DNA of 64,000 nucleotides, taken from NCBI GenBank assembly GCA_035222895.1, contig JAVYIG010004964.1, positions 62,001-126,000 of the forward strand, in the 5' to 3' direction. Under the pieces are notes generated by a model. That model did not search any database, was not told the DNA's origin, and saw nothing but the letters and a program-made list of their open reading frames with translations. Positions 50,011 to 61,380 of the stretch are shown in pieces. Numbering within the stretch: the stretch's first letter is position 1; the number at the start of each line of letters is the position of its first letter. The position numbers were made by a program, and so were the translations under genes. Source of the stretch: Strongylocentrotus droebachiensis (lineage: Eukaryota; Echinodermata; Echinoidea; Camarodonta; Strongylocentrotidae).

Positions 50011-51910
50011 TCAAAAATCAAAATTTGTTGATGTAGGAGCAGAAAAAGAAGCTTGTGGGGAACTGACACTAGTCTTTTTTTCAATTAATGTGGCATAATT
50101 CTAGTTAAAAAGCTGAGTCATCACTTGTTTGGTTGCTTTTATGGCTTTAAAGAAGAAGACCACCCTGATAATATCAAGTCACTCTTTAGTAAAAGCATGA
50201 AAATGAGAGAAACAGATCAGCAAAAATATGGAGAAAATGACAAATGATAAGAAATTTATGCGTTATATAGACATAAAAATGTGATTCATTGCCCCTTTCT
50301 GGACTTTAAAAAAGTTGGAAATACTTTTAAAGACCAATCGACTCTGGCCTTGGATGTTGAATCATTGGACAAGATGGTTAAAAAGTCATTTTCTGACCAA
50401 TTATTGGGGGTGGAACGTCATATAAATGTAAACAAGGTTTCAGCAGGCGAATCAAGCAAGATTGATTTTTGAACAGGTGTCACACCATGTGACCAAGGTT
50501 ACATGTTTATGTATGTCTGGGACTAAGGAGAATTTTTTTATACCAATACATGAAATGACATTCATGTTCATGGGACTATACCCCTAGAATTGAGGCTTGA
50601 GTTGAGATGAAAGTGTATTTATATATTTTTTATTTGCATGTTTTGTGGGTTCACATTCAACTTCATGTATGAATAAGATTATCACAACAATAGTAAAACC
50701 AAATAAATGAGAAGGAGATGAAAAATATGATTGTTAATATTACAACGGAATGTATGGCATTAGCAGTTTGCACATCATTTTAGATTTTGCCAGAAAGTGA
50801 GTGTATACACTGTGTAATCCATAATTTGGTAACATCTTTCCACTCACTGCATCTAATCTCTTTGTCGATATAGCCGCAAGTTAATTATATTTATTGCATT
50901 ATGAACGCAAGTCAAGTCTATTAAGAGTTACAATGATGATGCATTAACCTTTATTATTGCATACAATATATGCTGCAAAGATCAAAGACAGCAGCTCTTT
51001 ACAACTCAACTTTAATTTATCTCCTGGTGAAAAAACTCTATTCAGCCAGGCACCACAGAGGGGGTTAGGGCAACAAAAGGCTCAAAAAGAATTCCTGTTT
51101 GTTTTGTCTGGTCAAACAAAAGGTAATTTATGATGCACCTTAAAAGCTTTGGAATGGAGGAAGATCTAGGACTTTTGTGAGAAAGGTTCTTGTATCGGAA
51201 TCCATTCTGCATCTTTTGAATTCTGTCATTAATCTCTTCTCTATGATAAATACCGCCAAATTGGCAAAGCCAAATCGGCAAAGTCTAGACGCTAGAGCTG
51301 CATATCGCAAATATTGTCATCACAGTTTTGATACCAGTCATTTCTATTATTTTTTGTAACAGAAAGGACTGTGTCTTCAGCTTTTTGTTGTTGTTGTTGT
51401 TGTTGTAGTTAAAGAAATTTGATGAAAATAATGAAGATGCAAGGTTAAAGGATATAAATGAAAGTCTGAAAACTGTCATTTGAATGATATAAACTAAAGG
51501 TATACAAAGCTCAATCAACTTTTTGATTTTTTTTTTGTGTGGTGGGGGTTTATTTGGTTGACTTGGTGGAAATACCATCAATGCGTGTACAAGTCTGCAC
51601 ACCCTAAACTACGGCACACAGCAAACTCCCATCCCACCCATCAAATGTCAGATTGGGACTTTACCATATGGGGAAAAGACAGAACATTATACAAAGCTTG
51701 TTGGTCATGCAACTGAAGGCTTATCCTGGTGATTGACAACACCCGTTATTTGGCAAACAATGGAAAGTTGTCAAATTCCCCATGTTTGCCCACTTTTATG
51801 TGTCTTCAATACCCATTTACTCTCAACGGATCAGTTTATACATGTAATCAAACACAAATTGTACATTTAAACTAATTGTCACTTTTCTCTTTTGTTTTCT
51901 TCCTCTCAAG

Positions 51911-52069
51911 GTGATGATTTAAGAGTATGTCCGTCGGGGTACACGTGTTGTACGGTGAATATGGAGAGCGTTCTAACACAGACGAGTAGCGCAGAATTTG
52001 AAAACGTGGTTTACGACAAGAGTAGTTTACTCAGAGATTATTTCATACGGAGGACAGAAAGATACGACA
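51911..52069 (+). CDS. Glypican, coding exon 2 (CPSGYTCC block)
   Basis: A 159-bp exon bounded by a polypyrimidine tract and CAG acceptor (AG at 51909-51910) and a GTAAGT donor at 52070. It starts and ends in phase 1. Read after exon 1 it gives residues 60-112, beginning Ser-Asp-Asp-Leu-Arg-Val-Cys. The signature LRVCPSGYTCCT is the conserved glypican block whose cysteines (66, 72 and 73) take part in the disulfide-bonded alpha-helical core. The helical stretch EFENVVYDKSSLLRDYF (about residues 86-102) and the following basic segment fit the next glypican helix. A Ser sits where some glypicans have a Cys; from memory glypican 1 types also lack it, so this need not be a defect. Heparan sulfate Ser-Gly sites and the GPI signal are encoded further downstream, outside the window. 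No frameshift or stop is seen. Confidence 0.9.
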
Positions 52070-53126
52070 GTAAGTACAATATTTTCTTTCACATTACCTG
52101 AATGCCATATTTCCACATTATTGTGCAGAAAGAGCAGTTTCAACATATAACTTTTTCGTTTATTTTGAGATTGTCTGGATGACATTGCAAATTGAAAAAG
52201 TAATGCATGTTTCAAAAGGATGTTGGCAAATTTGTACTGAAAATGACAATTTCATGAATTGATTACCTGAATATACAAGTGAATCAACACTTTGTAATTT
52301 TATAAAAAGGACAGTGTGTGTTTTCTTACCATATTGGTCTTTTCATAGATCTACCCTCATTAAATTGATAGTTTCAGGATGTTTTCCCATCTGGTATCCA
52401 ATTCAAACCTAGTGGTAACAAAATTCACATTGCCATCTTCTTCCTGATAGCGATATGCATCTATTCCAAAACTCTAGCATTCATTGACCTTTTGCTTCCA
52501 ATATGGCAGTAATCTTTCAATTTGACTTCCTCCGAGAGAGAGAGAGACAGACAGAGAGGGAGAAAAACAATGCCCAAGAATCAGTGTTTATAGTACAGTG
52601 ACCGAAGCCTGTAAAAGTCTTCCTGTCTTTTCAGCAAAACGTTTTGATTTGTTCTCCCAATTTCAAATGGATTATAATCATTATTGATAGACTCTGCGTA
52701 GTTCCATGTATAAACAATAATGTTTGTTAAAATGATGATTGTGGGGGTTTTATCGGTCTGTGTCTGATAATTGTTTGTGTGGATATGTCAAGGATGTCCC
52801 CTGTATGGATATTAGATGTATGATTTACATGTTTTGAAAAGTATTCTTTGTTTATAGATTAAGAGGAATTTTATTCTTTGGCAGGTGCATTTGGGGCTTC
52901 GGAAGCGCGTAGAATGAATTAAATGTAATTTTGCAGAAAAAAGGACATGAGTGAAAAGGTTGGAGAGAGGGGAGAGGATGAACAAAATGATAAGGAGAAT
53001 AAGGGGAAAACGATTACATATAGAGCTCTATTTTAAAAAGGAGCCTTAATTAATAACTGCAACAGCCAAATTAGAAAAAGCACAACAAAGTTACTGGAAA
53101 ATAAAGCAAAATTTTGTTAGGTAGAC

Positions 53127-54625
53127 CAGGGTATGTTAGTTTAAATGGATTCCGCATCTAAGAGGGCCCTTTGAAGCAGTCCGCTGCACCGAGAGTCTTT
53201 TTTCCCCCTATCATAATCCCCTTAATTCCCCACCGGACCGCACAGCTCGTAAATCTCACTCCCGAAACTGAGTGACATAGGGCTCGCGAAATGCATTGTT
53301 GGAAATACACATCGGCTGCTAACAACAAAAATAGCGCCGTACAGTAAGGGAAGTGTATTTGGTAGGCGACGATTTAGACTTTCTGACTGATTTTGAGGAA
53401 GATTTGATTCTTGAGCCTGGTGTATGGGAAGTTGGAGACCAATACAAGTTATGCACGTGTGAAATTCCATCAACGGAAAATCTTATTCGTTGCAGCGAAC
53501 CAGAATGTACGGTTTCATCGTGAATGCGATATGCGTAGGCCACTCCAGCAAAGCATAGATAGTTGATACTAATGCGTATTGACTACTAGCACTGCAGTAC
53601 GTGTAAATAGGCAGCATTTGAATACATGAATAGTCAATACACTCACAACATACAAATGCACATAATTATTCCGATGCGATTGATCGGCAAGTTTGACAGT
53701 AGACTCACAATTTTAATTTTTAAATTATTCTTTCTAACATTGGAAAGTTTAACAAATTATATTTTAATGCTCTTTAGGTATCATCAAACGTCACTAAAGT
53801 ACTGCCTTTGAATGAAATCAGTTGAGTTTTGTACAGTGGTGTTTGAAATGTTGATAATCAATAGCACAACTTTTAATACACGGCCAGGTTAGTAATGCAG
53901 CTGCAGCTATGTGTGTTAATACCACCAACAACATCCAGCATGTACAGCCCAGCGAGCACGGCGGCTTTCGCGTCGCCGGCCCGTACTCGGGGTGAAAAGT
54001 GGTGATGAATTGACAACTTCTAACCCTCATTAAACCAAATGCGCAAATATATAACACAATTTCATTTAGTTATTTTAAGAGATAAACTTATGGACTACCT
54101 TCCTAGCTATGTAAAAAATTCGGAAACTTTCGGAAAATGTCAATAATTAGAAGAGAACGTGATGATGATGAGAAACTTGCATTCACTCTAACTCACGATT
54201 TCCTTGGTCGATTTCGCTGGTTCAGATGGCTACGTCTTCAGTAGAGTTATCCGAGCACAGCGAAAGCATTTGATAACCAATAGAAGGTTGCTTTGTGCCA
54301 TAAGTTGTTGATTGTGTGTTTTTTATATTATAGCTATATACATCTTCAATCAGTATGACGTCATTTTCTCGGTGACTCGCATGGCTTCAAAGCCTTCTTT
54401 TTACGACCAAGTGTTTGGAGAGCTTAGGGAAGCAGGCCGCGTTGCGTAACACTTCGTAACATTTGGATCGCCAGAGGGCATCTGTGGTCTGATAAGGGCG
54501 GCTGTTGATGGATTTAATGGCTGAATAGGGTTACATTACTTGATGTTAAGCCAAGTTAATCTTGAATATCTTTCCCTCGGGAAATTCTTTCGAGACGGTA
54601 CATCCATTTAAACTAACATACCCTG
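53127..54625. mobile_element. DNA-transposon-like element with 24-bp perfect TIRs, 1.5 kb
   Basis: CAGGGTATGTTAGTTTAAAT (plus GGAT) at 53127-53150 is the exact reverse complement of 54602-54625. GGTAGAC flanks both sides exactly (53120-53126 and 54626-54632), a 7-bp match that could be an 8-bp hAT duplication with one change. CAGGG ends also fit hAT. The interior has a coding-like remnant (53335-53520) and otherwise no long ORF. Confidence 0.8.
53335..53520 (+). pseudogene. Coding-like fragment with PHD-type zinc-finger start inside the 1.5-kb element
   Basis: Open for 62 codons between stops, with no ATG. The central part is acidic (GDDLDFLTDFEEDLILEPG), then VGDQYKLCTCEIPSTENLIR and CSEPEC. 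The C-x-C...C-x4-C spacing resembles the first half of a PHD finger, as seen in some transposon-borne proteins. Just past the stop another + frame reads FHREC, which would be the next PHD ligands, so a frameshift is likely. It was not matched to any database. It could also be a captured host exon. Confidence 0.4.
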
Positions 54626-54667
54626 GGTAGACAGACTAATATCCAATTGTGTTAATATAGATCTCTC

Positions 54668-55200
54668 TTCCCCTCCTCCTCCTCACACTCCTCCCCTTTC
54701 TTCCTCTCCTCCCTCTTCATTCATTCCTCTAAGCTGCCCCCTCCTCCCCTCCCCCTCCCCCATCCCCTCTCCTCTCCCTCCCCTCCCCTCTCCTCTCCCT
54801 CCCCTCTCCTCCCCCCTCTCCCCTCTCCCCTCTCCCCTCTCCTCTCCTCCCCTCTCCCTCCCCATCCTTATTCCCCTCTCCTTTTACCCCTCTTCTTTTA
54901 CCCCTCTTCTTTTACCCCTCTCCTTTTACCCCTCTCCTTTTACCCCTTCTCCTTTTACCCCTTCTTCCCCATCCTCTCCTCCTTCTCCTCCTCCTCCTCC
55001 TCCTCCTCTTCTTTCTCTACAACTCCCCTCTCCCCTCCTCTCCCCTACCCTTCTCTCCCCTCCCCCCTCTCCCCTCTCCCGTCTCTCCTCTCTCCCCTCT
55101 CCCCTCTCCCCTCTCCCCTCCTCCCCTCCTCCCCTCCTCCCCTCTCCCCTCCTCCCCTCCTCCCCTCCCGTCCCCCTCCTGTCCCCCTCTCCCCATTCCA
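54668..55200. repeat. 530-bp polypyrimidine tract
   Basis: Almost pure C and T on the + strand in CCCCTCTCCT, CTTTTACCCC and CTCCTCCTCC blocks, with local tandem patterns (TTTTACCCCTCTCC units about 54880-54965, CCCCTCTC units about 55020-55160). Frames on the - strand through it are Glu/Gly/Arg low complexity. Confidence 0.92.
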
Positions 55201-55912
55201 ATCACACTCTCTCATGCAAATGGACTGAAATCCATGCTAGTAACTAGGGAAATTCTTTTCTAATTGTACGTCTGTCTGTCCGAGATGCCCTAGTTTAGTT
55301 CCTTTGATCCAGTTTAGTGGTCTCGTGCAATCTGACCTATAAGGTGACCGGTCAGTGTGAAATAGAGATGCCTCTTCCTTGATTTCTCGTCGCTGAGATA
55401 CACCTATTTTCTCCACATTTGGCTTAGAACTTTTTTGCTTCTGAAGGAAAAGAAAGAAGAAAAAGCAAAGGAAGTAGTAATTGAGAAGAGAAGGGAAAAG
55501 GTATATGGGTCAAGAATAGAAGTAAGGAAAAGAACAGGAAAGATGGATGAAGAGTAAGGAGAGACTGGATTGTAGCAGGCTTTAGACTTTAGTGAGGACT
55601 AAAGACAAATAATAAGTTAATGAATCAATTACAGCTTGGATTTCGATCTTCTTTTGAAAACACCAAGTTTGCTTAATAGATAAGAAAAATAAAATTCCAA
55701 TATGAATACAAATAATAAATTTGTGTACATGCCTACTAAACAAAACATGCAGTTTCTCAAATACGTCTGAAATATCTACAATGTCTGGGAAAACAGTATC
55801 AAGGTGCGAAAGAGCATCGCCCTTTGACCTTGATTGGTTACTATATTCGTTGAATGACCTGACGTTGATCGGTTTGCCATCCCTGATTTCTATTACTTTG
55901 AACCTTGTTCAC

Positions 55913-56016
55913 ATATCGTCGCTGTTTTCACGAAGTGACGGTAGTGAAAAAAATTGCATTCACTTTGCGTGACGATTTTCCTCATTACCGTCACTTCGTG
56001 AAAATAGGGACGATAT
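55913..56016. mobile_element. Short foldback element, copy 2 (~104 bp)
   Basis: ATATCGTCGCTGTTTTCACG plus AAGTGACGGTAGTGA on the left mirrors the right arm ending GACGATAT. The arms are nearly identical to those at 27448-27554; the loops differ. Confidence 0.85.
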
Positions 56017-56162
56017 TATGGGGAAAATGCTGCAAAATAAAACGGGATTTTCAAAGTGAAGTGTGTTTCGCATATTCTGCATGTACATGTACAACATAGG
56101 CCTTAATATTCTAAGGGCCTTAATATTCTATGGGCATTTTTTAATGCAGTTTTTTTTTACCA

Positions 56163-56430
56163 ATACTTACTGGACTGTGGATCACATGGTTCCAGTCTCG
56201 CCGCAGCACTGGTGTCCTTAGGCAAGGCATTAATCTACATTTTCCACTCTCCACCCAGGAATGTGAATGGGTACTTGCTAGGAAGAAATTCCTCAAATGC
56301 CAGAGCGCTTCATCATGTAGCTCAGCAGGGGTAATACTAAAAGCAGTAAAGCGCTTAGAAACAGTAGAAACATTAGTATTAAGCACGTCATGTATGTATT
56401 GCTACTCGTATTGTTATTATTATTATGTAC
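56163..56430 (+). mobile_element. tRNA-derived SINE, old copy
   Basis: Follows the SINE at 41361 in order: a degenerate head with GGTTCCAGTCTCG in place of the B box, CTTAGGCAAGGCATTAATCT, CTCTCCACCCAGGA, GGGTACTTGCTAGGA, AAAGCGCTTAGAAAC and a TTATTATTATTA end. Much more diverged than the first copy. Confidence 0.75.
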
Positions 56431-56857
56431 ACAATTTAAACAAATCTATTTTGCTGTTGTGTTTTGGATTTTTGGCATTAAATTGTATCATATGTGAACA
56501 ATGCTTTGCCATGCACAATCGGCATTTCTACCATTTAACTAATAGTAACTGAAGCGACAAAGGACAAAATATATGGGAAGATCATTATCATTTTTTCCAC
56601 ACCGGGTTACAGATGATTCCATTATAATGATAATGATGACCCGCAGAGATATTACTCTATTAATGGGTAGTAGATAATATGATTATTGAGAATGATGAAG
56701 TGAATTGAATTACCTCGGAGGCAATTTTTTTGTGAGGGCGGTGGGGGTGGGGGCACTTACGTGTGAATGTGAGTGAGTACTTTTTACTGGTTGTGTTTAG
56801 GGGATGATGGATCGTGCATAGAGAAGGGTGTGAGTTTTATTGCTGTTTTTTTCTGCC

Positions 56858-56920
56858 AAGAGTCAGATGGGTATTTACTACAATGCTTTTTACACTTTGT
56901 TAAAACTCTTCTGGCTTTCT
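56858..56920. repeat. GAGCCAGAAGG hairpin element, diverged
   Basis: AGAGTCAGATGGGTATTTAC left; TTAAAACTCTTCTGGCTTTC right. Confidence 0.55.
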
Positions 56921-56989
56921 TTTCCTTGCAAAAGAAAAAGAAAAAGATGTTTGTACTATAGGCTTAGAGCCAAAGGCTTAGAACATAGG

Positions 56990-57250
56990 GTTACTTAAAG
57001 GACAATCCAACCCTTGTAAGAGAATAGATCCGCCTGAGTCTTAAATTTTCGGAAAATGTAAACTTTAGTAATTTTTGCGTTGGAACATATGGGAAAATTG
57101 TCCGCTACTTCATCACAGAGACATTACCATTTCAGCCCATTAGATGTACCCCCAGAAAAGTGATTACAACTTTCAAAATTTTTGGGCCGACGTGTCCCAA
57201 CACCTGTTTTAATGTTCATGAGCCCAGCTCAATTTTTAGCTAACTAAAGG
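56990..57250. repeat. Diverged dispersed repeat (see 960-1545)
   Basis: AAAGGACAATCCAACCCTTG start, then blocks shared in order with 960-1545. Confidence 0.45.
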
Positions 57251-57296
57251 TTAAAGGTTAAATGAACATGTTATACACATCATGTACCACGTCTTC

Positions 57297-57358
57297 AGAG
57301 CCAGAAGGGCGTTAACTCTGTGTTAAAGTATATGGAATAACGTCCTTGTGGCTCCAAA
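57297..57358. repeat. GAGCCAGAAGG hairpin element, well preserved
   Basis: AGAGCCAGAAGGGCGTTAAC left, AATAACGTCCTTGTGGCTCC right, with TCTGTGTTAAAGTATATGG between; close to the consensus of the family. Confidence 0.8.
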
Positions 57359-60233
57359 TAGACAATATCATGGTTCCTTTGATGGGTGAACTTGTAGGAA
57401 TCACGTCCACTATGGATCCCCAGTGTGTACTAGACCTTCATGTGTGTAGGATCGCAGCGACCAATCTCTGCAGCAGCAATCTGTGGATCTTTAACTCACC
57501 TTTGAAAGGCAATTGAAATACCATCACATCCCACTCTATTTATACCCATTTATTGCTTCCCTCCCTAAATGGTTTGGTCCTCAACAAAAAAATGGTTTTT
57601 TCCAACAATGGCCATTTATCGTCGGGCCGGGCCTTGCGCTCCATGACTTGAAGGAAACTCTGAAGCTTAGGGTCGCCCACAAAGGTTCAGAGTCGTCAAT
57701 CGATCAAGTTGACAGTCGCAGGGCTTTGTCGCGATTGTTGAGCGGCCATTGTTAGCCGTGCGTGAAAGGAATGCAGCGCATGCACGAACGATCAAATAAT
57801 TTTCAGCGATAACAATTTCAATTTAAGAGTTCAAGTGGAAAGGGAAGAAAAGGAGGAGGGGGAGAGAATAGTTTTCATCCTTTCCCCCTTTCAGCCCTTT
57901 TCATTCCTCTGCTTCAATATTCAACAGAGAGATCTCATGCCGAAAATGTCCTGTGGCATTGAGCTTTTTCTTTAGATATCAAAATAAAAAATGTTGAGGG
58001 TTTCTTGTGTTGCGGAGAGGTATACCAATTGGCGATGGGAGTTATAGAGGGGCGCAGGTATTATGTGGTTTGTTTTGGAGGGCACCCAAGTCCAGGCCTA
58101 GAGGTAATATCTTGTGGCTTTGTGAAGGTCTGAAGCGGTCCCAGGAATACTGCACTCTGAGGTTCTAATGAACTTGACATCCACTGTAAACTACAAATTG
58201 CCTTCTATAGATCAGAACTCGTCATTGGTTTTTCCCCGGCCCTTTTCTTTTCTCTCCTCTCGATCTTTCTGTTTGTGAGAATAGGGTTTTGTGGTATAGC
58301 TGAAGTCAATACAGGTCTTTAGAATTTGAAAGGAATCTTTCATCAATGTTTTATGCCTTCCTGTTTTGTGTAGGGTTTGCATCAATCATCAGAAATGATA
58401 TAGAAATGCCCCATTGTTATATCTTTTTGCAGTGCATAAAGATTAATAACGTTTTTAAATCAGGTATAAGCTACACTATGTACCTAGAGCACTGTAGGCT
58501 TTCATGTACTATAGAAACAAAATGACCCTTTTCAGAATTTAGGAAGAGGTAGTGTGCATGAACAAACATACACATGAGGGTACGTCACCCCCCCCCCCCC
58601 TACCAACCAACCAAAATTTAGCCTCAGATTTTAAGTTTAAATGCTTTTCATCAAATACCTTAATATGTTGTAGGGTTTCAGGCCCTTTCTGCATATGTTT
58701 CTGCAGTTGGTCATATTCAAAATTACATCCTTGATACTTTGGGAGAGTTCAGACTATGAACAAAATTATCAGCCCCATGTGTTCATTTTAATGTTAGTCC
58801 TCCTTTATCCTAAAAGATATTTGGATATGTGCTGACATTGTACTTTGGAAGTGTGATGTCTCACATATTAGAGTGAGATTTAGATAACATATCTTTTTTC
58901 AAGTACTATTATCTTAATTGAATAGTGCTGATAATATGTTCTTTTATGGTCAGTAATGCTGTGGAGTTAGCACTGGAGTCATTAAGTAGCTGTATTTGAA
59001 GAAAAAGTATAAGAGATCAAATGACCCTTGCTAAAGCAGAGCATTATTGTAAATGCTCCAATTTTCAAAGTTTCATAGAAATTTGAATTTGGAATTGTGC
59101 AGTGCTTCTTGTTCATGGATTGTTCTACATTTTTTGGTGTCATATTGCCAATTTGAATAAATGTATAAACTGGATCGGGTAGTGATCCCCCACTGAAATG
59201 TTCGGAACTCCACCTGGGAGTCTGCGGACCCTACAGGGGGTCACATGACTGACACCCTGGTTTTGTTATTTCAGCCATTTTCTACCCATCATGCACGGTA
59301 GGATTCCAACGAGAGTCACATGACTCGATCGGATAACATTCTTGTATTATTCTCTCCGTTGGAGTGTATGATGTCAGTGTGAGAAAGTGATGGGAAAGGG
59401 AACACAGTTTAAAGGTGGTATCTCTTTTCCCCTACATACATTTGATTAAAGTCCCACGTTTGCTGCACTTCCCACGTCCCACTATCCTGAAGCCATTACT
59501 TTTATTCTTTTGTTTTCATTTGAAAAAAAGTACACTACATTCATTACATAAAGGAGTAAAAAGTACACAACAAAATTCTTTTGAAATCAATGCAAGTAAA
59601 CCTTTTTAAAGCTCATTATATTTCCAATTTTCCATAAATACCAAGAAAATATTATATATAAATGCTGAAATTTGACATTGATGCTTTCCAGTGACAAATG
59701 TTTGTTTATGTTCCTCCTTTTTTTTTTAGGTTTCAACTCACACCCATCTTGTGAATCAATAATTTTCCATGGGAAAATGTATACAAATGTTGATAGCATT
59801 TTCTGTAGATAACTTCCCCTTTCAGTTATTTCAAAATTAATTTCTTTCTTTTTAGTTTATTTGTATTTTTTATTTTTTTAATAATTTGTTGAATAATTCA
59901 GTTATTTGTATTTTTGATGGGTGGCATTTGCATTGCTAACATTATAATTCAATGTGAACCCAGTGTATTGTATGGTTGGGATGAGTACCCCCCCCCCCCC
60001 ATATTAAAAGATGGTTCGGTGCCCCTAACCCTTTTAATGAAAGTGAAAATCATGAGTTGGTTTCATGAACGGAGCATGTACTATTATCTGCCCTTTGAGA
60101 CTAGCAATTTGGTATCTCTGTCACTCCAGACGCATAGTTCTACTGGGGGACATGATCGTCATTCTTGGCCACCAGGGTTTGAAGATTGGGAAAATGCTGC
60201 ATTGTCCCAGAAACTGTCCTTACACTTACTTGT

Positions 60234-60549
60234 CCAGGGGGTGTTTCACAAAGATCCCAAGTCAAACTTAACTCTAAGTTCGACTTAAATATTATAGAGA
60301 GCCATTTGTAGCCTTAAAATACAACACATTAAAAAGCGAAAATTGAAGTATTTTAGATTTTTTATAAATTCCACATCAAAAACATGAAACATCCTTGATA
60401 ATAGAAAATATGAATGATTTGAATCAACATTGTATGCCTTTTAAAATAACTTTTACAAAATATTTTCATAGATGCTAACGGCTTTCCATACTTTTTAAGT
60501 CCAACTTAGAGATAAGTTTAACTCAGGATATTTGTGAAACACCCCCCGG
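60234..60549. mobile_element. MITE of the GTTTCACAAAGATC family, copy 2 (fuller)
   Basis: CCAGGGGGGTGTTTCACAAA at the left and TTTGTGAAACACCCCCCGG at the right. Subterminal AAGTCAAACTTAACTCTAAG mirrors TTAGAGATAAGTTTAACTC. The interior matches the copy at 26065 block by block. Confidence 0.85.
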
Positions 60550-60589
60550 TTCTCTTAAATAGAAGTTGATTGTGGTTAAGATGAAAATA

Positions 60590-61380
60590 ATTAGTGAGCT
60601 GTCTCATTTCTTTATAACTTTAAAGAAAATCTGAGTAGAATCGTCCTCTGAAAAGGATTGCTCTTCAGATGACCTCGTATTTGAAATAACATGAGAAAAA
60701 GTCAAAAAGTTGGGACTGAACTTTCATTCCCCATGTCTGTGCAGTCCCACATATCCATTTCTATGTGATGGTCAGCAAAATTAGGTCAATTTTGTTTTGA
60801 TCATTCCAAAACCTCACAATAAACATTAATTCTTATTTGCAATATAATTGCATAATTTTTCAAGTTCTTCTAGTTCTAGACAGTTCCCTCCCCTTATTTA
60901 ATCACATGGACCATTTATATGCTTCGAACAGAACTCAGCTTAAAGAGAAGGTTGAGTTCTGGGAAGAGGTGAAAAATATTTTGTGAGCATTACTCATTCT
61001 TATTATGCAAGTGTGGAAGAACATCAGATAAGACAATTTCCCTGAAAAGCATGGCTCTTCAAATGCCTTCATATTCTAAATATGCATGTAACATCGTAAA
61101 AATCGGGGGGCCTGTTTTTTACGCCACGTGTTCGTGTAGTCCCATATACATCTTTCTGTGTACAGTGTTTGTAACTTTACCAAGACTTGGCCAAATTTCT
61201 TATCATTTTGATGATTCCAGAACCTTGCAATACACACAAATTCTGATATGCTAGATGATCAACCTTTTCTGGTCGGTTCCACACCGTTTCTTTCACAATG
61301 CAATCGCATGACCAGAACTCAACTTCATCTTTAATCTGTAAATGGGACAAATTTTTGATTGGATAGGTTATGTCCCTGTT
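60590..61380 (-). repeat. Tandemly duplicated dispersed repeat, ~390-bp unit
   Basis: Two diverged units (about 60590-60985 and 60986-61380) share, in order, a GAAAA-ATTGCTCTTCAGATG-like segment, CATGTCTGTGCAGTCCCACA or CGTGTTCGTGTAGTCCCATA, a TTTGATCATTCCA or TTTTGATGATTCCA segment and CAGAACTCA. A partial inverted copy lies at 34815-35060. Confidence 0.65.

Larger units (their letters stand above)
11374..51910 (+). other. Glypican intron 1 (about 40.5 kb)
   Basis: Bounded by a consensus GTAAGT donor and a pyrimidine-rich CAG acceptor with a possible branch site (CTAAT) about 40 bases upstream of it. No other convincing exon was found in it on either strand. Its content is repeats listed separately, plus long stretches where I see nothing recognisable: 12740-14420, 14490-16500, 16730-17700, 17730-18990, 20170-22530, 22740-23730, 24890-25900, 26310-27440, 27560-29330, 32000-34090, 36170-37390, 41710-43340, 43700-45860 and 50010-51850. 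A very long first intron is known for several vertebrate glypican genes, so the layout is in keeping with the family. Confidence 0.85.

Noticed and set aside
53222-53543. Two - strand ORFs inside the 1.5-kb TIR element
   Set aside because: Shadows opposite the more coding-like + strand frame at 53335-53520; no motif seen in them.
54683-55205. Glu/Gly/Arg-rich - strand ORFs
   Set aside because: Low-complexity translation of the polypyrimidine tract.
59914-60288. 124-residue + strand ORF
   Set aside because: Its end is encoded by the MITE at 60234-60549 and the start by low-complexity DNA.
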